DNA of 64,000 nt from Dugong dugon (GCA_030035585.1 CM057473.1:10156501-10220500), one strand, 5' to 3'; shown: positions 11,015-24,784, counted from the stretch's first letter. The notes: generated by a model not told the origin, from the sequence alone. Made by a program: numbers and translations.

Positions 11015-14000
11015 ATGGCATCAGTAAATTCATACCTATCGATAATCACCCTGAATGTAAATGGTTTAAATGCACCAGTCAAGAGAGTGGCAGAACTGAT
11101 AAGAAAAAAAATGACCCATCAATATACTACCTACAAGGGACATACCTTAGATACAAAGACATAAGTAGGTTAAAAACCAAAGGGTGAAGAAAAAAAAGGG
11201 TAAAGAGAGGAGTGGCAATAATAATCTCTGATAAAATAAGCTATAAGCCAAAATCCATTACAAGAAATAAGGAAGGGCATTATATAATGATTAAAGGATC
11301 AATTCACCAAGAGGACATAACTATAATAAATATTTATGCACCCAGTGACAGAACTCCAAAATACATAAAACAAATTTTAACAGAAATGAAAAAAGAAATA
11401 GTTCTACAATAATAGTAGGAGACTTTAGCACACCACTTTCGATGATGGACAGAATAACTAGAAGGAAACTCAACAAAGATATAGAAGATCTAAATAACAC
11501 AATCAACCAACTTGACCTTATAGATACATATAAAACGTAACACACAACAGCAGTGTAGCACACATTCTTCTCCAATACACAAGGATCATTCTCCAGAATA
11601 GACCACATATTAGGCCACAAAGCAAGCCTCAGTAAATTCAAAAACATCCAGGTAATACAAAGTGTCTTCTCTGATCTTAATGCTATAAAACTAGAAATCA
11701 ATAACAGAAAGAACAAACTAAAAATACACAGAAACTAAATAACACCTTACTTAAAAACTATTGGGTAATAGAAAAACTTAAAATTTCTTAGAATCAAATG
11801 AGAATGAAACCACAACATACCAAAACCTCTGGAATATAGCAAAAGCAGTGCTCAGAAGAGAATTATAGCAAGCAATGCACATATCAAAAAAGAAGAAAAG
11901 ACCAAAATCAATACCTTATCCCTATAACTCAAACAAATAGAAAAGGAGCAGCATAAGAAGCCCACAGTCACCAGAAAAAGGGAAATAATAAAGATTAGAG
12001 CAGAAATAAATGAAACAGAAAACAGAAAAACAATAGAAAGAATCGACAAAACTAGAAGTTGATTCTATCAGACGATCAATAAAATTGATAAACCACTGAT
12101 CAAACTGACAAAGAAAAAAAATGAGAAGATGCAAATAAACTCAAATAAGAAATGATATAGGTGACATTACAGCAGAACCAAGAGAAAAAAAATCATAAGA
12201 GAATATTATGAAAAAATGTACTCCAACAAATTTGAAAACTTAGAAGAAATGGACAAATTTCTAGAAACACACAACCTACCTAAACTAACACAAATAGAGG
12301 TAGAAAATTTGAACAGACCCATAACAAAGAAGAAATTGAAGATGTCATTAAAAAACTCCCAACCAAAAAAAAAAAAAAAAAAAAAATCCCCCCCAGACAG
12401 CTTCACTGGAGCATTTTACCAAACATTCAGAGAACAGTTGACACCAATTCTACTCAAAGTATTCCAGAACATAGAAAAGAAAAGAATATTCCCTAGTTCA
12501 TTTTATGGAGCCAGCATAACCCTGATACCAAAGTCAGGAAAAGACACCACTAAAACAGAAAATTACAGACCAATATCCCTCAGGAATACAGACATAAAAA
12601 TTCTCAACTAAATTCTAGCCAACAGAATTCAACAGCATATCAAAAAAATAATACATCATGATCAAGTGGGATTCATACCAGGGATGCAAGGATTGTTCAA
12701 CATTAGAAAATCAATTAACATAATTTACCACATAAATAAAACAAAGGAAAAGAATCACATGATCATCTCAACTGACACAGAAAAGGCATTTGATAAAATC
12801 TAATACCATTTCCTGACAAAAAACCCTTAGCAGAATAGGAATAGAAGAGAAATTTCTCAACATAATTAACGGCATATATGCAAAACTAACAGCCAATATT
12901 ATTCTCAACAGAGAAAGATTGAGAGCATTCCCCTTGAGAATGGGAACAAGACAAGGATGCACTTTATCACCACTCTTATTCAATATTGTACTGGAAGTTC
13001 TAGCTAGAGCAATAAGGCAAGAAAGGGAAATAAAGAATATCCAAATTGGAAAGGAAGAAGTAAAGCTATTCTTATTTGCAGATGACATGATCTTATACAT
13101 AGAAAATCCCAGAGACTCCACAAGAAAGTTACTGGAGCTAATAGAAGGATTCAGCAAAGTGTCAGGGTACAAGATCAACACACAAAAATCAGTTGGGTTC
13201 TTCTACACTAACAAGGAGGACTCTGAAAAGGAAATGAAAAAATCAATACTATCTACAGTAGCCCCCAAAAGGATAAAATACCTAGGAATAAACCTAAACA
13301 GGGGCATAAAAGACCTATACAAGGAAAACTAACAGTACTGAAAGAAACTAAAAGTGACCTTCATAAATGGAAAAACATTCCATGCTCATGGATTGGAAGA
13401 TTTAACATTGTAAAAATATCCATACTACCAGAAGCAATCTATAGATACACTGCAATCCCAATCCAAATCCCAATAACACTCTACTGAAATGGAAAAACTA
13501 ATCTCCAACTTTATATGCAAAGGAAGGAGGTCCCAAATAGCTAAAGCAACGTTGAAGAGGAAGAACAAAGTAGGAAGCCTCCCACTTCCCAATCGCAAAA
13601 CTTACTATACAGCCACAGTACTCAAGAGAGACTGGTACTGGTTCAATGACAGACACATAGACCAATGGAACAGAATTGAGAACCCAGAAGTAAATCCATC
13701 CATATATGGACCACTGATCTTTGACAAAGGGCCAAAGTCCATTTAATGGGGAAGAAACAGTCTCTTTAACAAATGGTGCTGGAAAAACAGGATATCCATA
13801 TGCAGAAAAATTAAACAGGATCCATACTGCACATCATGCACAAAAACTAACTCCAAATGGATCAAAGGCCTAAATGTTAAAGCAAAAGCTATAAATTTTC
13901 TGGACAATAACATAGGGTCAAGACTAGAGGACCTAATTTTTGGCATAAATAGTCTATCAAACAAAAATAAAAATGTACAGGTGACAGAAGATAAATTAGA

Positions 14001-14792
14001 TAACTGGGACCTACTAAAGATTAAATACTTATGCTCATCAAAAAACTTTATCAAGAGAATAAAAGGAAGAGAACCTACAGAAAGGGAAAAAAATCTTTCA
14101 CAATAACATGTCTGATGAGGATCTAATCTCTAAAATATATAGAAAACTTCAACAACAAAAAGATAAACAATCCAATCAAAAAATGGGCAAATGACATGAA
14201 CAGACATTTCTCCAAAGAGGACAGCCAGGTGGCTAACAAACACATGAAAAGATGCTCATGATCATTAGCCATTAGAGAGCCACAAATCAAAACTACAATG
14301 AGATACCATCTCACCTCTACAAAAACGGCAATGATTAAAAAAAAAAAAAAAAAAACAGAAAACAACAAATACCAGTGAGGTTGTGGGGGGATTGGGGCTC
14401 TTAAACATTGCTAGTGGGATTGTAAAATGGTACAACCACTATGGAAAACAGTAAGATGCTTCCTCAAAAAGCTAGAAATAGAAATACCATATGATACAGC
14501 AATCCCACTCCTAGGTATATATCCTAGAGATATAAGAGCTGTCACGTGAGCAGACATATGTACACAGATGTTCATTATTCAAAATAGGAAAAAAATGGAA
14601 ACAATGTTAAGTACCCATCATGAGGTGAATGGATAAACAAATTGTGGTACATACATACAATGGAATACTATGCAACTATAAAGAATAATGAGGAGTTCAA
14701 GAAATATAGCATGCATGAATCTGGAGGGCATTATGCTGAGTGAAATAAGTCAATCAGAAAAGGACAAATATTTTATGGTCTTACTTTTATAA
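11015..14792 (+). pseudogene. L1 ORF2 remnant (endonuclease and reverse transcriptase)
   Basis: ATG 11015 opens SIITLNVNGLNAPVKR, the start of the AP-like endonuclease. IINIYAPSDRTPKYIKQIL (about 11320) and IDHILGHKASLSKFKN (about 11600) are later endonuclease blocks. The reverse transcriptase shows [33 protein letters not shown] and the catalytic [12 protein letters not shown] (13069-13104). The C-terminal part includes KDWYWF-like KRDWYWFNDRHIDQWNRIE and ends near SEISQSEKDKYFM. Several stops, a deletion in the endonuclease and an A-run/C-run at 12363-12395 mark it as inactive. Confidence 0.9.
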
Positions 14793-16061
14793 AAAGTCAA
14801 GAATAGGTATACACAGAGAAAGCACTGTTCCTTGACGGTTACCAGGGATGGGAAGAGGAGACAGCGGGAGTCACTTTCTAGGTAGTAGACACTTGTTATC
14901 TTTGGTGATGGGAAAGGCAGTACTCAATATGGGTGAAGCCTGCGTAACTTGTCCAAGGTAAATGAAGACACTAAGAAGTATGCAGGAGTAAGGGAAATTT
15001 TGGGTAAATGCTGTGACATACAATTTTGCAACAACAATAATAACAATTAAAAAAAGTATGTGTATGTTTACATGTATGCATATATGTGTCTAGGAAGGCA
15101 CATGTGAGTATATGGCTGTGCACGTACAGGTGTATCTGTAGCCATACGTATATACCTGTTTATGTGCACTGCGTATGTATTCATATATATAATTAACCTC
15201 ATGGGGGCACAGTTTTTATGGATACTTCCTAGAACTAACCAAACACCTCATGGGATTGGATTACTGGGTTTGAAGGCTTGGGACCATAGTCTAGTGGAAC
15301 AACTCGATGAATTGGCACAACATAGTTCATGAAGATAATGTTCTACACCCTAGTTTGGTGAGTAGCATTTGGGGTCTTAAAAGCTTGTGAGTAGCCATCT
15401 AGGATACAACTATTGATCTCTACTTGTCTGGAACAAAAGAGAATGAAGGAAACCAAAGGCTCAAAGAAGACACTAGTCTACAGGAGTAATAGCCCATATG
15501 AGCCACAGCCTCATGTAGTCTGAGACCAAAAGAACCAGATGGTGCCCAGCTACCAACACGATCGTTCTGACCAGGAACACAATAAAAGGTCCTGGATAGA
15601 AAGGGAGAAAATGTAGAATAAAACTCAGATCCTAAAAAAGACCAGACACCAGACTTACTGGACCGACAGAGACTGGAGGAAACCCTGAGACTATGGCCCT
15701 AAGATACTCTTTGAACTTGGAACTGAAGCCACTCCCGGTGGCCACCTTTCATCCAAATAGTAGACTGGGGTATAAAATAAGCAATCTCACACATAAACAC
15801 TGTGCTCCATTAAATAATCTACTGTATGAGACCAAACAGTCAACATTTACCCTAAAACGAAGATGAGAAACTAAGGAGGTGCAGGGAAGCTAGACTAATG
15901 GAAACAGAACAAACAGAATGGAAATAATGAGAATGTTGACACATTGTGAAAAATGTAATCAATGTCATGGAACAAGTTGTATAAAAATTGCTAAATGGGA
16001 ACCTAATTTGCTATTTAAACTTTCACCTAAAACACAATAAACTAAGTTTTTAAAAAAAAAA
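14793..16061 (+). mobile_element. L1 3' UTR, lineage-specific module
   Basis: It includes a TG/TA-rich stretch (15050-15200), then accaaacacctcatggg, tggtgagtagcatttgggg and tcttaaaagcttgtgagtag, and runs to caataaactaag and an A run. The second half recurs at 6990-7575 on the same strand and at 20745-21545 antisense, which defines the module. Confidence 0.8.
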
Positions 16062-16084
16062 TTAATCTGAAGAAAAAAAAAGAA

Positions 16085-16285
16085 GAAACTGCATCCAAGA
16101 GAACAAAACGTGACACTCTATAGGGTATAGAGTTTCTCTTTGTGGTGACGAAAACGTTCTAGAATTGACTGTGGTTATAGTTTACTGTATCTGTGGGTGT
16201 ACTAAAAACCATTGAGTTGTATACTTTAAATGAATTGCGTAGTGTGTAAATTATCTCTCAGTAAAATTGTTTTAAAAAAAAATCC
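16085..16285 (+). mobile_element. Old L1 3' end (L1MA/L1MB type)
   Basis: Signature tatagagtttctctttg, gatgacgaaaac-like ggtgacgaaaacgttct, ccattgagttgtatacttta and gtgtaaattatctc. It precedes an A run. Confidence 0.75.
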
Positions 16286-16979
16286 ATTTGAGGACGTGCT
16301 TGGCACACAGGGTGTTTCACCAAGAAAGATCAAGAATGGAGGCTAGAAACCGGAGCTCTGCCGAGCCCCAAACAGGTCTAGAGGAACAGCTCCGAACTCC
16401 AGAGGAATCACCGGCGTTGGCAAGCTGTGGGAGAGAGTGGGGGAAAAAACAGAACTGATAAAGTGTTTTTTTTTATTGTATCTGAGTTTTGGAAAAGTTA
16501 TGATAATGTGTGAAAGATTTCGAGGAATTATTTGGGAGGGGAGGGGTAGCAATAGGTTTATGGAAAAATGAAAACATATGGAAATAAATTTATTCCTTAA
16601 AAAGAAAAGTTGTCTACTATGATACATCACTTCTACTCAACAGTGAAAAAAAAAATGTCAAATGACTGATTTAACCAAAGATAAAGTTCGTCTGAGAGAT
16701 TTAAATTCCCAAATAATGGAAGAGGAAGCTAACAGATAATATGTAAACATGTTTTTTTAATTTAAAGAAATGTAACCATATTGTTGAGAAACATGGAAGA
16801 AGGTACCAGAAGAAATAGCTGAGAGAGTTGAAAATGGTTGCTTCTAGAGAGCACATAAATTAGAAAGAGAAAAATTTTCTTTATTTTCCCATATCCACAT
16901 GATGACCACTATATATACTTTCAGAAATTTGATATATAAAATGAAACAGTTTGGCCTCAGTGCTCTCCTCTTAATAGTG

Positions 16980-17390
16980 GTATTACCTTGTTGATACTTG
17001 CTTTTCCATTAGTAGTGATATTATTAAGTTAACTATGTATTATGAACATTCCACAATACATGGACACCTCTTCATCCTTCTTAATCATTGTATAGGATTC
17101 ATTCTATGGATGTATCTTTTTTCTTCTTCTTTGTCATTCCTCCTTTTATACACATTTAGGATATTTTTGGTATTTTTCTGTTAGCAGCAACACTTTGATG
17201 AACATCTTTGGTACATTACTTTTGCACACATGAGCTGTATTTCCTTAGGTAACATCGCTATAAATGATACTGCCTGATCAAAATTAACATTTTGTTAAAG
17301 ATTTCCTCATTGTTTTCCAAAATGGTGGGCAAATTTAGACTCCTGCAAATCATATTATCTACAAATAATTATAACAATGATTATTTCATG
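16980..17390 (-). mobile_element. Old L1M ORF2/3' fragment, antisense
   Basis: It shows the common antisense L1 series cattgtataggattcattc, tttaggatatttttgg, gatgaacatctttggtaca, gataaatgatactgcctgatc-like bases and cattgttttccaaaatggt. It lies 0.7 kb upstream of CYYR1 exon 3. Confidence 0.7.
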
Positions 17391-18001
17391 CAGTTTTTTT
17401 TTCTTTTTATGGTTTTGTTGCATGAGCTAGAACTTCTAGAGAAAAAAATAACATGAATAGAAATAGAGGTTTTAATTACATTTTTCTTGAATTTAATAAG
17501 AATACTTGCTTGTTAGAACTCGTCTCTGGATAATAGTAAAAGAGGATATTTGGTTTTGTTTAATTTGTTTTGTTAAAGAAGAAACATTCTGGTTTTACTT
17601 AAGGAAGAGTTTTAATCAGGAATCAACGCTAAATTGTATTTAATATGTTGGCATTTGTCAAGTTTTCACTGAATGCATATAGTCAATGGCCAATAGACGT
17701 ATTCTTTGCTGTTTGAGTACTAGCAAGGCTACGGTAACGTTCCACAGCAGAATACTTATTATTTAGAAAGCGTAAGTGTAGAATTGTGCTCTGAATAAAC
17801 ACATTAATTTTTAAAACTAGAAACTGAATGTTGGCTTAACTGTGCCGAAAGTAAATTTCCTAAAGGCTTATAACTTTTTCTTACATACTGAAATACAGAA
17901 AACCACTTGCTTGACCTATTCAGGGAATTACTTAAAAAAAAAAAAAATTATACCTGAGGACGTTTGTAAAGAAAACATTTGCCACGTAGGCATATATTTA
18001 A

Positions 18002-18220
<219 letters not shown>

Positions 18221-19129
18221 TAGCTAACTGATTCCTCCTTCTAAAGGAAGAGTTAGAGTTGTTAGTTATGCTCTGATGCTTGGAACGAGCAGAAAATATT
18301 AAAGACTCTCATTGAAACAATCTCCAAGGTTATGGGATATTTTCTAAGTAAACGTAGATTGAAGCTGTAGCTTTGATGAAAGATTACTTAGATACAAGTA
18401 ATAAAACCCATTTTGTATTTGAAGATACTCATATTTTCAATGGTTGTCTCAGACTATAATTGCCAGTCCGCCAGAGTTAAGATAAATAGACACTTCACAC
18501 CCACTGTGTCTCCATGCCAGTACATTCTGGCAAATGATCCTAGACAAAGTGTAAGTTATGTGTCTGAATAACCTGGCATGTGATTTAATAGATAAATCTG
18601 TCTTGAAAAAAAGAACGGAAGAAAGCTGTGATCTGTTTCCTTTATGCAAAAGAGAACAGCTTTAATATAATATTAAAATTTCCAACAAGGAGCAAAGGTA
18701 ATGTATTAATAGTGTGGCAAGTATTTGTTGAGAACTTGCTAGACGTGCTGCATATAAATATATTGAGTTCATGCGACTCCATAAACAAAACATTGTATTT
18801 TTCATTAGATGATTTCAATAGTGCTTTCTAAGTCAATCCATACATGTGCAATTTGACATATAAAAGGCAGTCAAGTTCTAAATTTAACACACCCATAGGA
18901 AGATGATTTCCCATCCACGCTCCTGTCCTGGTAGTCTCTCTAGAAAAGGAACAGGGCAGGTTGCCTTCTACATGCAGTCTGCCCTGTGTAATTCTTCCTT
19001 CCTCCCCTTTTTTTCCATATCATCTTCAACTCAAGGGAGCACATTTCAAGTGAATATGAGAATGACAACTTCTCCTGTTCCTCTTTTCATCCCAGGATGA
19101 AGTCTTGTGTCTTCTTCTGTACTGTATCT

Positions 19130-20385
19130 ATACTTCTTTGGTTTCATCATACAGTCTCAGGGTATTAGAACCATTTGTATGGTAAGGCTTCCTCCCAAAG
19201 TTACATATTTCCACCCCAAACCTCTTTCCTGAATTTCAGATTCATACACCACACTGCCTATTAAACATCTGCACACGGATGTGTAATTAAAAAAAGAAAA
19301 AAAAAGTTGCCGTCAAGCCTGACTCATTGCGACCCCTTATGTGTCAGAGTAGAACTGTGCTCCTTAAGGTTTTCAATGGCGGTGATCTTTCAGAAGTAGA
19401 TTGCCAGCCCTTTCTTCTGAGCCACCTCTGGGTGGACTCCAACCTTTCATTTGACAACCAAATGCTTTAAGACTTTGCGCCACCCAGGGACTCGGATGTC
19501 TAATAGATATCCTAAATTTAACATGTCTGAAGAGGAACTTTTGATCTTCCTCCACCAAAATCTTGCCCCACCCACAGCCTTCCCCATCTCACCGGACAGC
19601 ATCTCAATCTTTCCAGTTGCTTAGGCCAAACACCTAGGAGTCATCCTACCAAACCCACAAGCACTCTACCAGGGAAATCTGTCGGCTCCACCTTCAAAAT
19701 ATATTCAGTTATCTAATTACTTCTCATAATACCCACCTAGTGGAAGCCACCGTCAGCTCTCAGTGCCATTAGTGTGATAGCATCCTAACTGGTCTCCCAC
19801 CTTGCACCCTCAGCCCCCTGGGGTCTATTCACAATAGAGAGATCCTTTTAGAGTAGCTGTGAGATCATATCACTCCTCTGCTCAAAGTCTTCCAGTGGCT
19901 CCTCATCTCACCGAGAGTAAGAGCCAAAGCTCTTTTACCCCTTTTAACCCAAACTAAAAGATGGAGTCTTTACAAGGGCCTCCAAGGCCCTGCATGAATT
20001 TGCCGATCTTTTTATTTCTCTGACCTCATTTCCTTCGACTCTCCCCTAGCTCACTCTGGCTTCAGTCACGCTCATTCATTTGCTGTTCCCTGAACACACA
20101 AGACACTCTCCTACCTTGGGGCTCTGCCTGGAACACTAACTCCCTCACTTAATTCAAGCCTTTGATCAAAGGTTGCCTCTTGAATGAGGCTTGCTCCCAT
20201 CACTCTAATATTGTAATGTGCCCCTCCCCACAGCACCCTAATCCTCCTTACCATACTTTCTTTCCTTAGCGCTTTTTACCATCTAAGATGTCATATAGTT
20301 TACCTAATCATTTTGCCTGTTGTTTATTGTCCATCACTTTGGCACATAGTAGGCACTCAACAAATATGACTGAATTAATGAAGAA
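19130..20385 (+). mobile_element. L2 LINE 3' part, split by a SINE
   Basis: This is about 1.07 kb of L2 in sense: aacatgtctgaagaggaact, ctaactggtctccc, gatcatatcactcctctgctcaaa, tccagtggctcctcatctca, and the 3' end cactttggcacatagtaggcactcaacaaa. A SINE interrupts it at 19306-19490. One of the longest L2 remnants in the window. Confidence 0.85.
19306..19490 (-). mobile_element. AfroSINE inserted in L2
   Basis: Antisense copy of the longer subfamily (gttgccgtcaagcctgactc to cgccacccagggact). Flanking cggatgtgtaat and cggatgtctaat give an 11-12 bp duplication of L2 sequence, one base different. Confidence 0.88.
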
Positions 20386-20744
20386 CACAACTCATGACAA
20401 GACTTGATTTAGTCATACCCCAATATCTAGGGACTTTACCTTCAATTTCATCCTGGAATATGTAGCTTTTATTCACTACAGAAGCATTGTGCGCTCATGA
20501 GTCTTCCCAATTGCTAAGAATGTTGTTGAAATGGGTATAATGATGTTAGGATTAGAGCATAAGGAAAAAATAGCTAGGATTATTTTTTATCCCACGCATT
20601 TTTCCGTGGGCCCACCCATAACCCAATGGAAGAACAGAGGAAAGGGGCGCATCAAAGAGAGACATTAATGGGGAGAAGTTTGGGGGGGTGAATTCTGTAG
20701 GTAACGTTCCAGATACACTTTTGTTTGATCAATTTTTAAATTTT

Positions 20745-21545
20745 ATTTTCAGAGAAAATATACCCAGCAGATCATACCCCCATTCATCTATTTCTACATG
20801 TAAAGTTCAATGACAATGGTTACATTCTTCACATTGTGTCACCGTTCTCACTGTCTCACCCCATATTATTTTACCACCATTGACTTACACTCACTATCCC
20901 AAAAACTACTTGTCTATGCTTTAGAGTTACTGTTGTCAATTTGACCTGACATAGATGATTCTTTAAAAGACTGCAATGCTCAAGGCAAACATTCTTCAGT
21001 AATTCAGCTAAACTTTTATTTAGTTTAGAGATGACTTCAGAGGACAGTTTTGCTTCGAGGTTCAAAACTTTTCTCAAGACAACAGATCTGGGGGTTTCTC
21101 CATTCTCAGTGGGTTCATTAAGTCTGGATTCTATAAGAAATTTTAAATTCTGTCCCACATGTTTCCCTTTTTGACCAGGATTCATCTATTGAGTCCTTGC
21201 TCAAAAAGTTCAGTAATGGTCGCTGGGCACCATCCAGTTCATCTGATCTCATGGCAAAGGAGTCAGTAGTTTATGGAAGCTACTAGACTTGCAGTCCAGT
21301 TCCTTCTCTGGCTCCTGGGTATCCTTCTTCCTCTGCTGCTCCAGGTGAATAGAGACCAATGGTGGTATCTTGGACGGCAACTCACAAGCTTTTAAGACCC
21401 TCAGCACTACTTACCAAACTGGGGAGTAGAACAGATACTCTAAAATCAGTGTTAGGCCAATTGGCTGGATAGTCCCAAGAAGCCATAACCCTAAGCCTTC
21501 AAACCAATAAGACTAATGATCCCATGCACTGTCTCTCTACATATA
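20745..21545 (-). mobile_element. Afrotherian L1 3' UTR, antisense
   Basis: Read on the minus strand it has ttggtaagtagtgctgaggg, tcttaaaagcttgtgagttg, ctggatggtgcccagcgacc and a terminal ...aaaataaaatttaaa. The order is the same as at 15370-16050, with diverged sequence, which suggests another subfamily of the same 3' UTR lineage. Confidence 0.7.
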
Positions 21546-21548
21546 TCT

Positions 21549-21573
21549 TTGTTGTTGTTGTTGTTGTTGTTGG
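21549..21573. repeat. (TTG)n microsatellite
   Basis: About seven gtt units directly after the L1 3' UTR; such repeats are typical at RTE/SINE tails. Confidence 0.9.
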
Positions 21574-21655
21574 TTGTCATTGTTTTGAAATATTTCCAAA
21601 AAATATTTTGTATTTTACTTCACCCCTCTGTAAGTCTAAATTTTGAATTAGAATG

Positions 21656-21722
21656 TTGTTCTTGTGTGGCGTCAAGTCGATTACAACTCATAACAACCCT
21701 ATAGGACAGAGTAGAACAGCCC
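21656..21722 (-). mobile_element. AfroSINE tail fragment
   Basis: Only the tail half (gtcaagtcgattacaactc to gtagaacagcccca) is present. Flanks gaattagaa and caattagaa suggest a short target duplication, so the copy was 5'-truncated on insertion. Confidence 0.75.
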
Positions 21723-22687
21723 CAATTAGAAAATACAAAATATCACTATTTTAATGTGAGATTTTGTGTTTTCTTGGGCTTGAGGTTTCTATTTTGTGCA
21801 TGTAAACATGTTTTTAAAACATTATCGTGGCATCATTTATACTGGCAGATCACAGCAGCATGTTGCATTCTCAGTAAATGCATTGTTCTCAGAACTGAAT
21901 AATGCAAGAAACATAATGAACCTTCTGGTAAAAGCATTTTTACTGCAGTAGGGCGCGACGTCTTCCAAAACATAATGGGCTTGATTAGTTCCCATTTCCT
22001 TCTCAAAATCACTAATTAAGCTTTTACTTAAAGGATAAGAAAATAACACATAATAGTATTGAATGCTTTTCAAAATCTTTCATCTGTGGAAATACAGAAT
22101 GTTTTTACTCACATTAATTCATTATTAACCCTGTGATACTTGAGATGATCATCCAACTTATTGTCCTACGGCCAGATAAATGAGTAGGAAGTACTTTAGC
22201 CAAGATTATCTTATCCTTCAGAGAAAGTGCTCAATGGGAACCTTACAGCGAATATCATTCGTCTGCATTAGGGAGGAGAGTACCAAAAAGACGTCCTTCA
22301 GTTGCCACACCTGACCCTTTTTGGACAATGGCCTTCCAAAATAAAGCTTTTCATTCCTGCCATGTCTACATTTTAGGTAAGATGAACAACTATCCTCTTT
22401 AATTGCAATTATTTTTAAAAAAATCATCCATGTGAAGATAAGAATTATTTGTCGAGTCTTACTGGACATTTCTACTACTTTCCAGAACATCATTATAAAC
22501 AATGGAAACTGAACATGTTCACCATTGTTAAAATAATACGCTTAGATGACGCTTACACTCCTAAAAGAAAATAATAAAGAAAAAATAAAATGAAAAAGCT
22601 TGACAAAGATATAAAAATCAAATGCTGACAAAAAAGGAAACAAGGGATGTCAATGTTATCAAGAAAAATGAGATTTAAAGTACATTA

Positions 22688-22740
22688 TGAATCCCCTGAT
22701 AATAGATAGAAATAGATATATAAATAGATGATAGATAGGT
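22688..22740. repeat. GATA-rich simple repeat
   Basis: Degenerate gatagata/gatagaaa units. Confidence 0.7.
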
Positions 22741-23189
22741 AAACAATGGAGAAGAGGACAACCCTTCGTCATAGAATAATGCCAACTGATAAATATGTAA
22801 GGGAGGTGTGGATCGAAAGAACTATCGATAGATGATGAATTTGGGTGGGGACAGAGTTTGCTAAGGAATAAGATTTTTATGGTCTTCAAGTGTCTCACCA
22901 CGGATTTCTTATCAGTTACAAAGGGGAAAATAGTTACTACGCAATGGAGAAACCAGACAACATCTTGCCCAGGTCATCAAAAGTAACGTCACCAAAGATG
23001 GACAGAAGGACATCATGCACTTTTGGGTGTGTTACTCTGAGGATGACACAAGGTCATGTATGTAGTATTTGTAGTATTCTGGCTAGGAGTTCACAACCTG
23101 AACAAAGCATGAGAAAATTTCTGACAAGCCCAAACTGAGGAACATTCTATAAATTAGCTAGCTTATAGTCTTCAAAAGCTCATGGAAAT

Positions 23190-23850
23190 ACTTTGTTAGG
23201 AAATCAAACCTTGCATCGAGTTCACAAACAAGAACAACCTTATTAGCATATATACTGAATGTAGGAAGGCCTTAAGGTACTCCTCAAATCTCATTAAAAA
23301 GCCCTTGTCGTTGAGTCGATTCCAATTCATAGCAACCCTATAGGACAGAGTAGAACCGCCCCATAGGTTTTCCAAGGAGTGGCTGGCAGATTCCAACCGC
23401 CGACCTTTTGGTTAGCAGCCAAGCTCTTAACCACTCTAACACCAGGGCTCCCAAACCTCGTTAGACACCATAAACTCCTCCTAAAGAGAACCCATATATT
23501 CGTACTGAGTATGACCCAAAAAAAACCCTCATCTGATGTGTAACTTCTTCACTCATCAAAAACTCATACTGGAGCAACTCTCTCTAAGTGTTGTAACTAT
23601 GAAGATGCCTTCATCTTGAAACTACAACTCATACTGGAGAGACACAAAATAGATGCAGTGAATGTGGTCAAGGCTTCCCCCAGAATACATTTTTCAGTAT
23701 AAATCAGAGAATTCAAGCATGAGAGAAACTATGGATTTCCTGGGAGTGAGCTAGCTTTCTTAGATATATTGATTATACTTAGAAAATTGATGCTGGAAGA
23801 AAACTTTCCGAACGTACAACGTGATGAAGTAGAGCTAGCAAGGCTAGAAT
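23190..23850 (+). pseudogene. Decayed C2H2 zinc-finger sequence
   Basis: Several frames keep finger and linker pieces. TLHRVHKQEQPY at about 23209 resembles the HRVHTGEKPY linker. YTECRKALRYSSNLI lies at 23251-23295. THTGA at 23562 is followed by KCCNYEDAF. THTGETQNRCSECGQGF at 23627 is followed by NQRIQA, a stop codon and EK. The linker His codons at 23630 and 23714 are exactly 84 nt (28 codons) apart, the C2H2 repeat length. The previous interval (23565-23630) is 65 nt and the next (23714-23789) 75 nt, consistent with deletions. An AfroSINE splits it at 23297-23451. It is most likely a dead zinc-finger gene fragment of the KRAB-ZNF type; no KRAB box was seen. Confidence 0.75.
23297..23451 (-). 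mobile_element. AfroSINE inside the zinc-finger fossil
   Basis: Full antisense copy. Flanks caaatctcatta (23285-23296) and caaacctcgtta (23452-23463) are its 12-bp target duplication with two differences; both lie in the zinc-finger sequence. Confidence 0.9.
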
Positions 23851-24784
23851 TGTAAAGAGTTTCGCTACAAATGGGAGGAGAAAATTGGAGTGAGCATGGA
23901 GTCAAGAGACTTTTTTTTGCATTGAGTATCTTGAATTTTGCCAGTATTCTAATGGGAAAGATCCAGTATAACAGGAAAAACTAATGACTCAGAAGATAAA
24001 GGGGGTCATTGAAAAGCAGTGCCCTTGAATACGTGAAAGAATGAGATCCAATACACACGTAGAGAGCCCAGTCTAAGATGGATTCAGGGACAGCATCAGA
24101 GCAGGGGGAAGGCAGTACGTAGGCAGAGAGGCAGTAACTTACAGGTTTGGTGGTGAGAATACAAGGATGCTGTCTTCTAATTGTGTCTGTTTTCTCAGTG
24201 AAACAAGAAACATGTCATCTGCTGAGAGTGAAGACAGTTAAGGAGGTATTTGAGGCTTAAGGACAGAGAAGAAAACATGAAGCAGTAGTCTCAGATAGTG
24301 GAGGAGTGAAATGCCTGCAGAGATGTATAATTTTCACACAATGCCAATGGCCACCATACGTAAAGAGTATAGAGTACGGTCGTTTGTTTACTGTGAACTC
24401 AGTCAGCATGATTATGCATTTTTCTCCAGCCACATTCAGCTCTTGGGCACAGATCCAGGTTAGCCCAAGTGTTGGATTTAGTCACAGTTAGGTTTTTGCC
24501 AGGCAGTGGGGAGAGAAAGCGATAAGGGAGTTGATGCTAGGTGCTACAGAGTCATTTTATTGATGGACCATCAATCTAAGGTGAATAAAGAGGGATGTGA
24601 AGACAAAAATAGGTGCCATCAGTTTAAATTTTTTAAAAAGTGCCATCAGTAAATTGGACATCCAGGTGAGGTACAAGATTTGGTGGAATAGGTATTCTAG
24701 AAAAATAAAGGGTGATGGTCAGATTTACAAATTGGAATTTACAAAATAGTGCCGTTATTGGTTACAACAAGGCTGAGAAGGAAA

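Larger units (their letters stand above)
7602..16061 (+). mobile_element. Near full-length L1 LINE (afrotherian type)
   Basis: It contains, in order, a C-rich 5' UTR (to about 9608), ORF1 (9609-10577), an inter-ORF spacer, ORF2 (11015-14792) and a 1.27 kb 3' UTR with AATAAA (16036-16041) and an A run. At 8.4 kb it is longer than a human L1. Stops and frameshifts in both ORFs show it is dead. aaaaaaagaag occurs just before the 5' end and just after the tail and may be a target-site duplication, but A-rich sequence makes that weak. It sits directly behind another L1 3' UTR and in front of an older L1M end, so three L1 insertions are stacked here. Confidence 0.85.

Noticed and set aside
22870-23190. 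Old mammalian repeat just upstream of the zinc-finger fossil
   Set aside because: acaagcccaaactgaggaac and ttctataaattagct look familiar as an interspersed repeat, but I could not name the family or set its ends.
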